Under the pieces are notes generated by a model. The model had not been told where the DNA came from and did no database searches. It worked only from the letters and a program-made list of their open reading frames with translations. Below are positions 8,455 to 19,517 of a stretch of 64,000 bases of DNA, one piece after another; within the stretch, counting starts at the first letter, position 1, and every line of letters starts with the position of its first letter. The translations under genes were made by a program, and so were the position numbers. The stretch is from the NCBI GenBank assembly GCA_963846005.1, contig CAWJUH010000001.1, forward strand, positions 1,364,001 through 1,428,000. The letters run 5' to 3'. Source of the DNA: CAVSUR01 sp963846005. Lineage in GTDB: Bacteria; Actinomycetota; Actinomycetes; Streptosporangiales; Streptosporangiaceae.

Positions 8455-9467
8455 CTAGCCGACGAAGACCGCCAGCGGGCGGGCCGCGCCGTCGCGCTCG
8501 GCCAGCAGCGCAACCAGGGTGCCGTCCGGCGCGAACGCGGCTACCGGGCGGGGCGCGGCGGCTTCCCCCGGCGCGGCGGCTTCCCCCGGCGCGGCGGCTT
8601 CCCCCGGCGCGGCGGCTTCCCCCGGCGCGGCGGCTTCCCCCGGCGCGGCGGCTTCCCCCGGCGCGGCGGCCTGCGCCCCCGCGGCCGCGAGCGCCCCCGC
8701 GGGCAGCCGGCCGCCGTGCGCGACCAGCCGGGCCTGGTCCTCCGTCAGGTCCAGCCGGGCGAAGGCCGCCGCGGCGGCATCGGCCAGCGGGATCAGCCGC
8801 CACGAGGCGGCCAGCTCGTCCAGGGTGGCCGCCTGGTCCAGCGCGTACGGCCCGACGTGGGTGCGGCGCAGCGCGGTCAGGTGCCCGCCGGTGCCGAGCG
8901 CGGCGCCGAGATCGCGGGCGATCGAGCGGATGTAGGTGCCGCTCGAGCACTCCACGTCCGCGTCGAGGTCGGTCAGGGGCCCGGCCGGGCGGATGGCCGT
9001 GATCGTCAGCGCGCTGACGGTCACGGTGCGGGCGGCGAGGGCGGCCGGGGTGCCCTCGCGGGCCAGCCGGTAGGCGCGCCGGCCGCCGACCTTGACCGCG
9101 CTGACGGCCGGCGGGACCTGGCTGATCGTCCCGGTCAGGGCGGCGGCCGCGGCCCGGATCCGGCTCTGGTCCAGCCCGGACGCCAGGTGCTCGCTGATGA
9201 CCTCGCCGTCGGCGTCGTCGGTGTCGGTGGCCTGGCCGAGCCGGATGGTGGCCTGGTAGCCCTTGGCGGTCAGGGACAGGTGGCCGAGCAGCCGGGTGGC
9301 CTTCTCCACCCCCACCACCAGCACGCCGGTGGCCATCGGGTCGAGCGTGCCCGCGTGGCCGGCCCGCCGGGTGCCCGCCAGCCGCCGGATCCTGGCCACC
9401 ACGTCGTGCGAGGTCCAGCCGCCGGCTTGTCCACGATGACCAGCCCGCCCGCGGCGGGCGGGCTCAT
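8455..9467 (-). CDS. truB: tRNA pseudouridine(55) synthase, frameshifted near its N-terminus
   Basis: Makes pseudouridine 55 in the T loop of tRNAs. The start MSPPAAGGLVIVDKPA at 9467 overlaps the DHH gene stop in ATGA. The family motif GWTSHDVVARIRR follows in a different frame: the DNA reads AAGCCGGCGGCTGGACC, one base short of AAG-CCG-GCC-GGC-TGG-ACC. Beyond this point (about 9418-9427) the frame is intact, including the catalytic motif AGHAGTLDPMATGVL, the RYxQ-like region and the C-terminal domain. The total length of 1013 nt is one base short of a whole number of codons. The C-terminal part carries six PGEAAA repeats. The gene is either inactivated or, more likely, affected by a sequence error. 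Confidence 0.88.
8552..8659. repeat. 18-bp tandem repeat, six copies, inside truB
   Basis: Six identical, in-frame copies of GGCGCGGCGGCTTCCCCC (plus strand) followed by a partial copy to 8671. On the coding strand each unit adds PGEAAA. It sits in the linker before the last domain of TruB, so copy number can change without shifting the frame. Confidence 0.95.
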
Positions 9468-10489
9468 CGCGGCTCCGCGGCCTGCCGGTCCAGCTGGCGG
9501 CGCAGCGCGGATATGGTCTCCGCGGCGGTGCCGCTCCCGGTGAAGCCGGCCGCCCGCTGGTGCCCGCCGCCGCCGAGGGCCACGCAGGCCCGGCCGACGT
9601 CCATCGTGCCCTTGGACCGGGCCGAGACCTGCCACTGGCCGTCGTCGGATTCCTTGAGCACCACCGCGACCTCGGCCTCGTCGGTGCGGCGCACCACGTC
9701 GATGACCGGCTCGGTGATCTCCAGCGGCAGCTCGCACGCGGCCCGGTCCCGGCGGGTGACGGTGGTCCACACCAGCCCGCGGCCGCCGGCCGCGGCCGGC
9801 TCGAGCACCGCGCGCCGCAGCGCGGCCGACAGCATGCCCAGGTAGCCGAACGGGGCCCGGTCCCACAGCTCGTGCGCGACCGCCGCCGGGTCGACGCCCT
9901 GCTCGATCAGCCGGCCGGCCATCGCGTGCACCCGCGCGGTGGTCGGCGGGTAGCGGAACGAGCCGGTGTCGGTGGCCAGCCCGGCGTACAGGTTCACCGC
10001 GATGGCCGGGGACGGCGCGACCCCGAGCCTGCGGACCAGCTCGTCGGCCAGCTGCGCGGTGGCCGCCGCCGCGGTGTCCACCAGGCTGACCGTGCCGAAG
10101 CCGGTGTTGGACGAGTGGTGGTCGAGCACGATCAGCTCGCCCGCGCGGGCCGCGCTGGGCTCCAGTGCGCCCAGCCGGTCGGGGCTGGAGACGTCGAAGG
10201 TCACCATGACCTCCGGGGTGCCCGGGTAGGCCAGCGGCGAGCTGAGCAGGTCCACGCCGGGCAGGAAGCGCAGGATGGCCGGCACCTCGAACGGCACGTC
10301 GCCGAACGAGGCGATGACCCGGGGCGCGCCGTCGCGGGCGCGCAGCGCGTGCGCCACGGCCAGCATCGAGCCGAGCGCATCCGCGTCCGGGCGGACATGG
10401 CAGGCCAGGCAGACCTCAGCCGCCGCGCGCAGGGCCTTGACGGCCCGGGACCAGTCTGCCTCGTTTCCGGACGGGGACTGCGCAATCAC
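9464..10489 (-). CDS. DHH/DHHA1 phosphoesterase (oligoribonuclease / PAP phosphatase, NrnA-like)
   Basis: A 341-residue protein expected to hydrolyse short oligoribonucleotides and/or 3'-phosphoadenosine 5'-phosphate. DHH motifs appear in order: CHVRPDADALGSM (metal ligands), TFDVSSPDRLG, the signature LDHHSSN, and the C-terminal DHHA1 glycine motif GGGGHQRAAGF. It starts with GTG at 10487-10489, overlapping the rbfA stop in GTGA, and its own stop overlaps truB, so rbfA-DHH-truB is a tightly coupled unit, the usual order in actinobacteria. I did not assign a gene symbol because NrnA and related proteins differ in substrate. Confidence 0.9.
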   Translation of the reverse strand: MIAQSPSGNEADWSRAVKALRAAAEVCLACHVRPDADALGSMLAVAHALRARDGAPRVIASFGDVPFEVPAILRFLPGVDLLSSPLAYPGTPEVMVTFDVSSPDRLGALEPSAARAGELIVLDHHSSNTGFGTVSLVDTAAAATAQLADELVRRLGVAPSPAIAVNLYAGLATDTGSFRYPPTTARVHAMAGRLIEQGVDPAAVAHELWDRAPFGYLGMLSAALRRAVLEPAAAGGRGLVWTTVTRRDRAACELPLEITEPVIDVVRRTDEAEVAVVLKESDDGQWQVSARSKGTMDVGRACVALGGGGHQRAAGFTGSGTAAETISALRRQLDRQAAEPR

Positions 10490-11055
10490 GACCGCGAGTA
10501 TCCCGCGCCCTGATCTCGGCCGGCGGGAGTTTCGCCGAGTACGGCGCCGCCCGGCCCGGCCGGGCCGGGAACGGGCCCGTTCCCGTCACTGCCGGCACCA
10601 GTGCCGTCACTGTCCGCGTCGGAGGCGCCGCTGGCCGGGACGCCGGGCACCTTGTAGGGGTCCGGGTCGCCGGCCGGCTCGGCGCCGGCCCGGGCTGCGG
10701 CCAGCGCGGCGTCGGCCTCGCGCGCCCTGGCCACCAGGTCCTCGATGTTCCTGGCGCTGTCGGGCAGGGTGTCGGGCTGGAAGCTGATCGACGGGGTGTG
10801 CCGCAGCCCGGTCTGGTGCCCGACCTCGGAGCGGATCAGGCCGGTGGCGCTGGCCAGCGCGGCCGCGGTGGCGGCCCGCTCCTGCTCGCTGCCGTACACG
10901 GTGTAGAACACCGTGGCCTCGCGCAGGTCGCCGGTGACCCTGGCCTCGGTGACGGTGACGAACCCGAGCCTAGGGTCCTTGACCCGGCGCTCCAGCATCT
11001 CGGCGACGATCTGGGCGATGCGCTCGCCGAGCTTGCGCGCCCTGGCCTGGTCCAT
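10486..11055 (-). CDS. rbfA: 30S ribosome-binding factor A
   Basis: A late 30S maturation factor that binds near the 5' end of 16S rRNA. The protein has 189 residues. The conserved KH-like fold runs from MDQARARKLGERIAQIVAEM through DPRLGFVTVTEARVTGDLR to LRHTPSISFQPD. A disordered Gly/Asp/Pro-rich tail of about 60 residues follows, longer than in model bacteria. The ATG at 11053-11055 has a GGGAG/GAGG site; the frame extends upstream to 11142 but those residues overlap the DUF503 gene. It starts 5 bp after the DUF503 stop. Confidence 0.94.
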   Translation of the reverse strand: MDQARARKLGERIAQIVAEMLERRVKDPRLGFVTVTEARVTGDLREATVFYTVYGSEQERAATAAALASATGLIRSEVGHQTGLRHTPSISFQPDTLPDSARNIEDLVARAREADAALAAARAGAEPAGDPDPYKVPGVPASGASDADSDGTGAGSDGNGPVPGPAGPGGAVLGETPAGRDQGAGYSRS

Positions 11056-11060
11056 CTGCC

Positions 11061-11360
11061 TCACTCCCCTTCGTCGCTGAACAGCCGCTGCCGCGCCGAC
11101 AGCAGCTCGATCTCCGGGCGGGAGGCGACGAACCGCTCGCACGCCGTCAGCACCTCGGCGGCGTGCGCCGCGGTCGCGGACACCACGGCGACCCCGATCT
11201 CGGTCCTGCGGTGCAGGTCCAGGTGACCGGTCTCGGCCACGGCGGCGCCGGGGAACTGCCGGTGCACGCCCGCGATCAGCGGCCGGACCGCCGAGCGCTT
11301 CTGCTTCAGCGACCGGACGTCACCGAGCAGCACGTCCAGCGTCAGCGCGCCGACGTACAT
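11061..11360 (-). CDS. DUF503 family protein (YlxP-like)
   Basis: A 99-residue protein of the DUF503/YlxP family: MYVGALTLDVLLGDVRSLK, then the basic KQKRSAVRPLI and HRQFPGAAVAETGHLDLHRR segments and a C-terminal helix. Homologues lie between infB and rbfA across Gram-positive bacteria, as here, which suggests a role in translation or ribosome assembly, but the molecular function is not established. It is 58 bp downstream of infB and 5 bp upstream of rbfA. Confidence 0.9.
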   Translation of the reverse strand: MYVGALTLDVLLGDVRSLKQKRSAVRPLIAGVHRQFPGAAVAETGHLDLHRRTEIGVAVVSATAAHAAEVLTACERFVASRPEIELLSARQRLFSDEGE

Positions 11361-11418
11361 GCCCGCTCACCCGGCCGCCTGCCCGCCCGGCCGCCGGGCC
11401 GCCCCGGCCCGCCCGGGT

Positions 11419-14310
<2,892 letters not shown>

Positions 14311-14489
14311 TGCGCTCCCTTTGCTCGGCCCGGCTTCCTGCCGGGCCAGTCAGCCGGAACGAAGCAGCGCGTGCTCCGTCCGGCGTCAGCTTCTGCTGTT
14401 CATCGCCGCATGCTCATCGGGCGCTCATTGCCATCTCAACCTGCCTTCTCCGGCCCGGGCTCGCGCCCTGACCCTCATCTCGGCCCGCC

Positions 14490-14804
14490 TCATCCCGGCA
14501 GCATGCCGCCAGGATTCGACTCCGCGAGATACTCAGCGAGCCTGCCGGTGCCGGTCAGCCCGGGCTGGCGCAGGGCCCGCCCGAACGCCCGGCGGCGCTC
14601 GGCCCGCTCCAAGCATCCCCGGCCGGGATGAAGGTACGCCCCCCGGCCGGGCATCCGCGCTGCGGGGTCGGGGACGATCTCGCCCCCGGCTGCCACCACG
14701 CGAAGCAAGTCGGTCTTGGCCGCCCGATCGCCGCATCCCACGCACGTCCTGGTCACAGACGCGGGCATGCTGGACACCGCGGTTCGCGCAGCCACTTCGC
14801 ACAT
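14490..14804 (-). CDS. ylxR: YlxR family (DUF448) RNA-binding protein
   Basis: A small protein between nusA and infB. The family motif is RTCVGCGDRAAKTDLLRVV, followed by DPAARMPGRGAYLHPGRGCLERA. Homologues bind nucleic acid and in some species affect RNase P or transcription. The annotated start (ATG at 14802-14804) has only a weak ribosome site; the internal ATG 36 bases in (14766-14768) would remove 12 poorly conserved residues and may be the true start. A 179-bp gap with no ORF separates it from infB. Confidence 0.88.
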   Translation of the reverse strand: MCEVAARTAVSSMPASVTRTCVGCGDRAAKTDLLRVVAAGGEIVPDPAARMPGRGAYLHPGRGCLERAERRRAFGRALRQPGLTGTGRLAEYLAESNPGGMLPG

Positions 14805-14875
14805 AGCTTACCGTGCCCGGGCCGCGATAGCACAGCGCCGCCCGGACGCGGGCCCGGGCCGGTGCGGCCGGCGGC

Positions 14876-15961
14876 CTACCCGGGGGCGCCTGCGGCCGAT
14901 CCGGCGGCCGATCCGGCGGCGCCCGGCCCGGCGGGCGGATCAGGATGGGCCAGGGCAGGAGTTAACGACGCCACCGGCCCGGCCGCCGCGCTCTCCTGCT
15001 CGGCGTCAGACCTGATGTCGATCTTCCAGCCGGTCAGCCGGGCGGCCAGCCGGACGTTCTGCCCGTCCTTGCCGATGGCCAGCGAGTACTGGTAGTCGGG
15101 CACGATCACGCGGGCGGCCCGGGCGGCCGCGTCCACCACGATGACCTTGCTGACCCGGGCCGGCGACAGCGCGTGCCCGACGAACTCGGCCGGCTCGGCC
15201 GAGTAGTCGACGATGTCGATCTTCTCGCCGTGCAGCTCGGTCATCACGTTGCGCACCCGGCTGCCCATCGGGCCGATGCAGGCGCCCTTGGCGTTGACGC
15301 CCGGCTGGTGCGACGCCACCGCGATCTTGCTGCGGTGCCCGGCCTCGCGGGCGATCGCCGCGATCTCCACCGCCCCGGACGCGATCTCGGGCACCTCCAG
15401 CGCGAACAGCTTGCGGACCAGGTTCGGGTGGGTCCGCGACAGGGTGACCGACGGGCCGCGGTAGCCCTTGCGGACACTCAGCACGTAGCAGCGCAGCCGC
15501 TCGCCGTGCACGTACCGCTCGCCGGGCACCTGCTCGGTCGGCGGCAGGATCGCCTCGATCTTGCCCAGGTCGACCAGGACCGCCCGCGGGTCGCGGCCCT
15601 GCTGGATGACCCCGGCCACGATGTCGCCCTCCCGGCCGGCGTACTCGCCGAAGGTGAGCTCGTCCTCGGCGTCGCGCAGCCGCTGCAAGATGACCTGCCG
15701 GGCCGTGGTCGCGGCGACCCGGCCGAAGCCCTCCGGGGTGTCGTCGTACTCCCCGGCCGGCTCGCCGTCCTCGCCGGTCTGCGTCACCCACACGGTGACG
15801 TGGCCGCTGCCGCGGCTGACCTCCACCCGGGCGGGCGCGGTAGCGGCGGTGGACCGGCGGTAGGCCACCAGCAGCGCGTCCTCGATGGCCTTGACCACCA
15901 GCTCCAGCGAGATGTCCTTCTCGGACTCCAGGCTGCGCAGGACATTCAGGTCAATGTCCAT
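14876..15961 (-). CDS. nusA: Transcription termination/antitermination protein NusA
   Basis: Binds RNA polymerase and controls pausing, termination and antitermination. The protein has 361 residues: N-terminal RNAP-binding domain (MDIDLNVLRSLESEKDISLE), an S1 domain (EGDIVAGVIQQGRDPRAVLV) and two KH domains (GACIGPMGSRVRNV and AIGKDGQNVRLAARLTGW). It lacks the C-terminal acidic repeats of E. coli NusA, as is normal for actinobacteria. The ATG at 15959-15961 was chosen because it has GGAGG upstream and the first codons overlap the rimP stop by 11 bp. The frame continues upstream but only inside rimP. Confidence 0.96.
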   Translation of the reverse strand: MDIDLNVLRSLESEKDISLELVVKAIEDALLVAYRRSTAATAPARVEVSRGSGHVTVWVTQTGEDGEPAGEYDDTPEGFGRVAATTARQVILQRLRDAEDELTFGEYAGREGDIVAGVIQQGRDPRAVLVDLGKIEAILPPTEQVPGERYVHGERLRCYVLSVRKGYRGPSVTLSRTHPNLVRKLFALEVPEIASGAVEIAAIAREAGHRSKIAVASHQPGVNAKGACIGPMGSRVRNVMTELHGEKIDIVDYSAEPAEFVGHALSPARVSKVIVVDAAARAARVIVPDYQYSLAIGKDGQNVRLAARLTGWKIDIRSDAEQESAAAGPVASLTPALAHPDPPAGPGAAGSAAGSAAGAPG

Positions 15962-16598
15962 TCCGGTCCTCCTCCGCCGCATCGTCGCCGCCGTCGTCAT
16001 CGGCGCCGGCATCGTCCTCGGCCAGCCTGCCGAATTCGACCTGGATCCGGCCGGGGCCCAGCTCGGCGTAGCCGAACTCGCGGGTGGCGCCGCCGGTCTC
16101 GAGCACCACCCCGCTCCGCCCGGCTCCGAGGACCCGGCCCTCGATCGCGTCACCGGGCGGGCGGCCGGCCAGCGGGACCCGCACCAGGCGGCCCGCCGCC
16201 CGGCGCCAGTGCCGCGGCTGGGTCAGCGGCCGGTCGACGCCGGGCGAGGAGACCTCCAGGGTGTAGGACGCCTCGCCCATCACCCCGGCCGCGTCCAGCG
16301 CGGCGGATATCTCCCGGCTCGCCAGCGCGATGTCGTCCAGGCTGACACCGCCGTCGGCATCCACGATCACCCGCACCAGCCGCCGCCGCCCGGCCGAGGT
16401 GATGCGGATGTCCTCCAGGTCCATGTCCATGGCCGCGGCCACCGGCTCCAGCAGCCGGGTGAGCCGGCCGGGATCGGCGTCGGCCGGGCGCACTCCGCTG
16501 CCCGGACGGGGCTCGCGGCGCTCGCGCGGCGGGCGGCCGGGTGCCGGGCGAGCCGGGCGGGGCGGGCGGGGCGCAGAATGGCGTGAGCTGGCGCTCAT
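15951..16598 (-). CDS. rimP: Ribosome maturation factor RimP
   Basis: Acts in 30S subunit maturation. The protein has 215 residues: a basic/Pro-rich N-terminal extension of about 40 residues, then the RimP core (LEDIRITSAGRRRLVRVIVD, EVSSPGVDRPL) and an acidic C-terminal tail. The ATG at 16596-16598 is chosen over GTG at 16601 because AGGAGG lies 5 bases upstream. It is the first gene of the rimP-nusA-ylxR-infB-DUF503-rbfA-DHH-truB series. The 275-bp divergent gap to the ferritin-like gene must hold its promoter; I could not pick out a convincing one. Confidence 0.94.
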   Translation of the reverse strand: MSASSRHSAPRPPRPARPAPGRPPRERREPRPGSGVRPADADPGRLTRLLEPVAAAMDMDLEDIRITSAGRRRLVRVIVDADGGVSLDDIALASREISAALDAAGVMGEASYTLEVSSPGVDRPLTQPRHWRRAAGRLVRVPLAGRPPGDAIEGRVLGAGRSGVVLETGGATREFGYAELGPGRIQVEFGRLAEDDAGADDDGGDDAAEEDRNGH

Positions 16599-16873
16599 CA
16601 CGACCTCCTCGTCCGCGGCCTGTGCTGTTGTGGTGCCCGTCTAGCCTAACGGGGGCGGCCGGAAATCGTGCACAGGCCGTGACCGCCAGCCCCGGGGCGC
16701 CCGGCCGGGCCGCCGCGGGCAGGCCGGCCGCGGCGGCCCGGCGCCAGCCTGACCGGGACGACGGCGGAGCCGGGCCGGGCGTGCCATGCTGGGATGTCCG
16801 CGCGGCCTGGCGCGGACCGCTCGCCGCGGGCGGCGGGCGGCGCAGGGCCGATGAGTCAGCACGGGGAGTGACG

Positions 16874-17410
16874 GTGGCGGCAAGCCCGACGCGCCGGGCG
16901 GCACTCGCCGCGGCGGCGGCCGGGCTGCCGCTGCTGGCGGCGGGCTGCAAAGGCCCGGGCGCGCTGGCGGCACCGCCACGGCCGGCCGCCGACGTGGCGC
17001 AGCTGCGGGCCGCCATCGCCGCGGAGGAGCTGATGGTGGCCCGGTACCAGGCCGCGCTCGCGACCGGCGCGGCCGGCCCCGCGGGCGCCGGGCGGACCGG
17101 GCCGCGCCCGCTGCTCACCGCGCTGCTCGGCCAGCACCGCGCCCACCTGGACCGGCTGCGGCGCCAGCTCAGGGTGCCGCCCGGCCCCTACGCCGGCGAC
17201 CGGACGGTCCCCCGGCCTGCGGTCGGGCCGCTGCCGCCGGAGGCCCGGGCGCTGCTGGCGCACCTGGCCGCGGCGGAGGCGGCGGCCGCGGACCGGCTGG
17301 CAGGCCAGCTGGCTGCCGTCCCGCCGTCGCTGGCGCAGCTGCTGGCCAGCATCAGCGCGGCCGAGGCCACGCACGGCCCCGCGCTGCTGGCCGCCGGGCG
17401 GCTGGCATGA
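16874..17410 (+). CDS. Ferritin-like lipoprotein
   Basis: A 178-residue exported protein. The N-terminus SPTRRAALAAAAAG plus a lipobox ending AAGC (Cys25) marks a lipoprotein signal, possibly Tat-dependent because of the Arg pair. The mature part is helical with Glu/His-containing helices (AAIAAEELMVARYQAAL, LLGQHRAHLDRLRRQL, SAAEATHGPALLAAG) as in ferritin-like four-helix bundles. Start GTG at 16874 is 5 bases after GGGGAG. The stop overlaps the next gene (ATGA). Homologous pairs sit beside rimP in other actinobacteria. Metal binding is possible but not demonstrated. Confidence 0.7.
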   Translation: MAASPTRRAALAAAAAGLPLLAAGCKGPGALAAPPRPAADVAQLRAAIAAEELMVARYQAALATGAAGPAGAGRTGPRPLLTALLGQHRAHLDRLRRQLRVPPGPYAGDRTVPRPAVGPLPPEARALLAHLAAAEAAAADRLAGQLAAVPPSLAQLLASISAAEATHGPALLAAGRLA

Positions 17411-17904
17411 CCGGCCCGCGGCCGCGGCCGGCCGCCGCAGGCGTGCTGCGGCGCGCGCTGGCCGCCGAGCAGGCGGCTGCGTACGGTTACGGGGTGCTGG
17501 GAGCCCACCTGTCCGGGCCGGAGCAGGCGACCGCGACGGCGAACTGGACGGCGCATCAGGAGGCAGCCGGCCGGCTATCGGCGCTGCTGGCCGCGCGCGG
17601 CCTGCCGGCCGTCCCGGCCGCGGTCGCCTACCGGCTGCCCGGGCGGGTGGGCTCGGCCGCCCAGGCCAGGTCGCTCGCGGCGCTGATCGAGGACCGGCTT
17701 TGCGCCGCCTACGTCGGCGTGGTGGCGCTCGCCGACGAGTCCTTGCGGGAATTCGGGGCCCGCCAGCTGCGGGCGTGCGCGCTGCGCGCCGCGGCGTGGC
17801 GCGGGTCGACCATCGCCTTCCCGGGGCTGGCCGGGCCGCAGCTGACCGGGGCCGGGCTGGCCACGACCCGCCAGGCCGCGCCGCCGGGCGGCACCGGTCA
17901 GTAG
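17407..17904 (+). CDS. DUF4439 ferritin-like domain protein
   Basis: A 165-residue cytoplasmic protein starting with ATG in an ATGA overlap with the lipoprotein gene. It is a predicted four-helix bundle: AALAAEQAAAYGYGVLGAHL, a HQEAAGRLSALLAARG helix, then IEDRLCAAYVGVVALADESL and REFGARQLRACALRAAAW. The AEQAAAYGYG motif is characteristic of DUF4439. Coupled translation with the preceding ferritin-like lipoprotein suggests they act together across the membrane, but no function has been assigned to the family. Ends 63 bp before the convergent small gene at 17968. Confidence 0.8.
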   Translation: MTGPRPRPAAAGVLRRALAAEQAAAYGYGVLGAHLSGPEQATATANWTAHQEAAGRLSALLAARGLPAVPAAVAYRLPGRVGSAAQARSLAALIEDRLCAAYVGVVALADESLREFGARQLRACALRAAAWRGSTIAFPGLAGPQLTGAGLATTRQAAPPGGTGQ

Positions 17905-17967
17905 TGGCCGGTCGCGGGGCCGGCCGGGGTCCGGCGCGGGTTCCGGGCCCGGGGCCTGGCGGCCGGG

Positions 17968-18279
17968 TCAGCCCCGGGCCGCCAGCACGCGGCTGATCTG
18001 GCCGGCGGCGGATTCCAGGTCGTCCGCCGGGGCAATCCGCTCGGCCCACGACCACCAGTACCACCAGACGCCGTCGGCGCTGGGGCCGGCGTACACGTCC
18101 TCGGCGAGCACCGTGGCCTCGGGATTGACGATGTGCAGGCTCGGTACCCGGCCGGCCGGGGCGACCAGCCGCACCCGTAAGCCGCGGGCGGCCAGGTGCT
18201 CCGCCAGGCGCTCCAGGCGGTCGAGGTAGCCGTGCCAGGTTGGCGCCTCACCGCGGGCCTGCCGGGCATCCATGGTCAT
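17968..18279 (-). CDS. Small conserved hypothetical protein
   Basis: 103 residues with an N-terminal amphipathic helix (YLDRLERLAEHLAARGL), strand-rich middle (RVPSLHIVNPEATVLAEDVY) and the Trp-rich motif GVWWYWWSWAERIAPADD near residues 70-87, ending in a helix. Proteins of this look are often neighbours of DUF5753-type XRE regulators in actinobacteria, as here, where the regulator is transcribed divergently; this is from memory and a search would be needed. Start ATG at 18279 follows AGGGG by 7 bases. A second in-frame ATG lies two codons later. Confidence 0.65.
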   Translation of the reverse strand: MTMDARQARGEAPTWHGYLDRLERLAEHLAARGLRVRLVAPAGRVPSLHIVNPEATVLAEDVYAGPSADGVWWYWWSWAERIAPADDLESAAGQISRVLAARG

Positions 18280-18664
18280 CTCGTCACCCCTAGTAGCGTC
18301 TCGGAGTCATAAGGTGATGACATGGCCCCAGCATGCTCCCTCAAGATGCTAGATGCAACATGCACATAGGAAATCGCCGCACGGCGGTTATCGCTTTGCG
18401 CGAAAATGCCGTAACGGCGCGTGAACGGCCTGGTATGCGGTCAAAAGCGTCCAGGTTTCGCCAGGACGTTCAGGTACGATGCGCGCAAGTGGTCCCGCCG
18501 CCGGACAGCGCGGCGGCGAGGTGTTTCCGTGCAGGCCCCCGGCGGCGCTCGTCACCCCGGAGCCGGCCGGCGCAGGGGGTGGCAATGAGGCGACCGATGA
18601 TCTGCGTACCCGTGATGACGCGCGACTCCCGCGGCCCAGGCTGCACGCGGAATGCCGGCCGACC
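18280..18664. other. 385-bp divergent intergenic region
   Basis: No convincing gene. It is less GC-rich at 18295-18420 than its neighbours, with AGTCATAAGGTGATGAC near 18305 and a segment with repeated ATGC/TGCA steps (AGATGCTAGATGCAACATGC, 18344-18363). This is a reasonable place for the promoters and an autoregulatory operator of the DUF5753 regulator and the divergent small gene, but no perfect inverted repeat of useful length was seen. Confidence 0.4.
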
Positions 18665-19510
18665 GTGCTGAGCCCGACGGTCCGGCGGCGGCGGCTCGCG
18701 CTCGAGCTGCGGCGGCTGCGCGAGGCCGCCCACCTGACCTGCGAGGAAGTGGCCGAGCACCTGGAATGCTCGGCGTCCAAGATCAGCCGGGTAGAGACCG
18801 GCCGGGTATCGGTCTCGCCGCGCGACGTGCGCGACATGCTCGAGCTGTACGGCGTGCCGGAAAGCCAGCGCGAGTCACTGGTCCAGCTCGCCCGCGACTC
18901 GCGGCAGAAGGGCTGGTGGCACGCCTACAGCGACACCATCCAGCCGCAGTTCGCCGCCTACATCGGGCTGGAGAGCGCGGCGTCGGAGATCCGCAACTAC
19001 GAGGTCAGCCTGATCCCGGCCCTGCTGCAGACCGAGGACTACGCCCGGGCGGCGATCAGCGCCGACCTGGTCAGCGGCCGGCCCGAGGACGTCGACCGGA
19101 TGGTCGAGTTCCGGATGGCCCGCCAGCCCGCGCTGACCAGGGACGACCCGCCCAAGCTGTGGGCGGTGCTGGACGAGGCGGCGCTGCACCGCCGGGTCGG
19201 CGGGGCCGGGCTGATGCGGATGCAGCTCGAGCACCTGCTGGAGGTGTCCCGGCTGCCGAGCGTGACGCTGCAGGTGATCCCGTTCGCCGGCGGTGCGCAC
19301 CCGGCGATGGGGCGGCCGTTCATCGTGCTGGTCTTCCCCGAGCGGATCGACCCGGACGTGGTGTACCTGGAGGAGCTGACCCGGGCCATCTACCTCGAGG
19401 ATGTCGACGAGGTCGACAAGTACAACATGTTCTTCAACCACCTGCAGGCCACGGCGCTGTCGTTCGACGAGTCCGCCGCCCTGATCGTGTCGGTCCTGAA
19501 GGACATGTAG
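18665..19510 (+). CDS. XRE-family transcriptional regulator with DUF5753 sensor domain
   Basis: A 281-residue protein. The N-terminal helix-turn-helix (RRRRLALELRRLREAAHLT, VAEHLECSASKISRVETG) is followed by a C-terminal DUF5753 domain (AYIGLESAASEIRNYEVSLI, PALLQTEDYARAAI, and LPSVTLQVIPFAGGAHPAM). This is the common WhiJ/Scr1-like class of actinobacterial regulators. The start is uncertain: GTG at 18665 gives the usual length, while the frame is open to an ATG at 18479. No DUF397 partner gene, the usual companion, is present nearby. It converges on the helR-like gene with 7 bp between stops. Confidence 0.88.
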   Translation: MLSPTVRRRRLALELRRLREAAHLTCEEVAEHLECSASKISRVETGRVSVSPRDVRDMLELYGVPESQRESLVQLARDSRQKGWWHAYSDTIQPQFAAYIGLESAASEIRNYEVSLIPALLQTEDYARAAISADLVSGRPEDVDRMVEFRMARQPALTRDDPPKLWAVLDEAALHRRVGGAGLMRMQLEHLLEVSRLPSVTLQVIPFAGGAHPAMGRPFIVLVFPERIDPDVVYLEELTRAIYLEDVDEVDKYNMFFNHLQATALSFDESAALIVSVLKDM

Positions 19511-19517
19511 CCGGGGG

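Noticed and set aside
9270..9866. Separate small gene starting upstream of truB
   Set aside because: Only its segment after the ATG at 9467 is meaningful and that is the N-terminus of the frameshifted truB.
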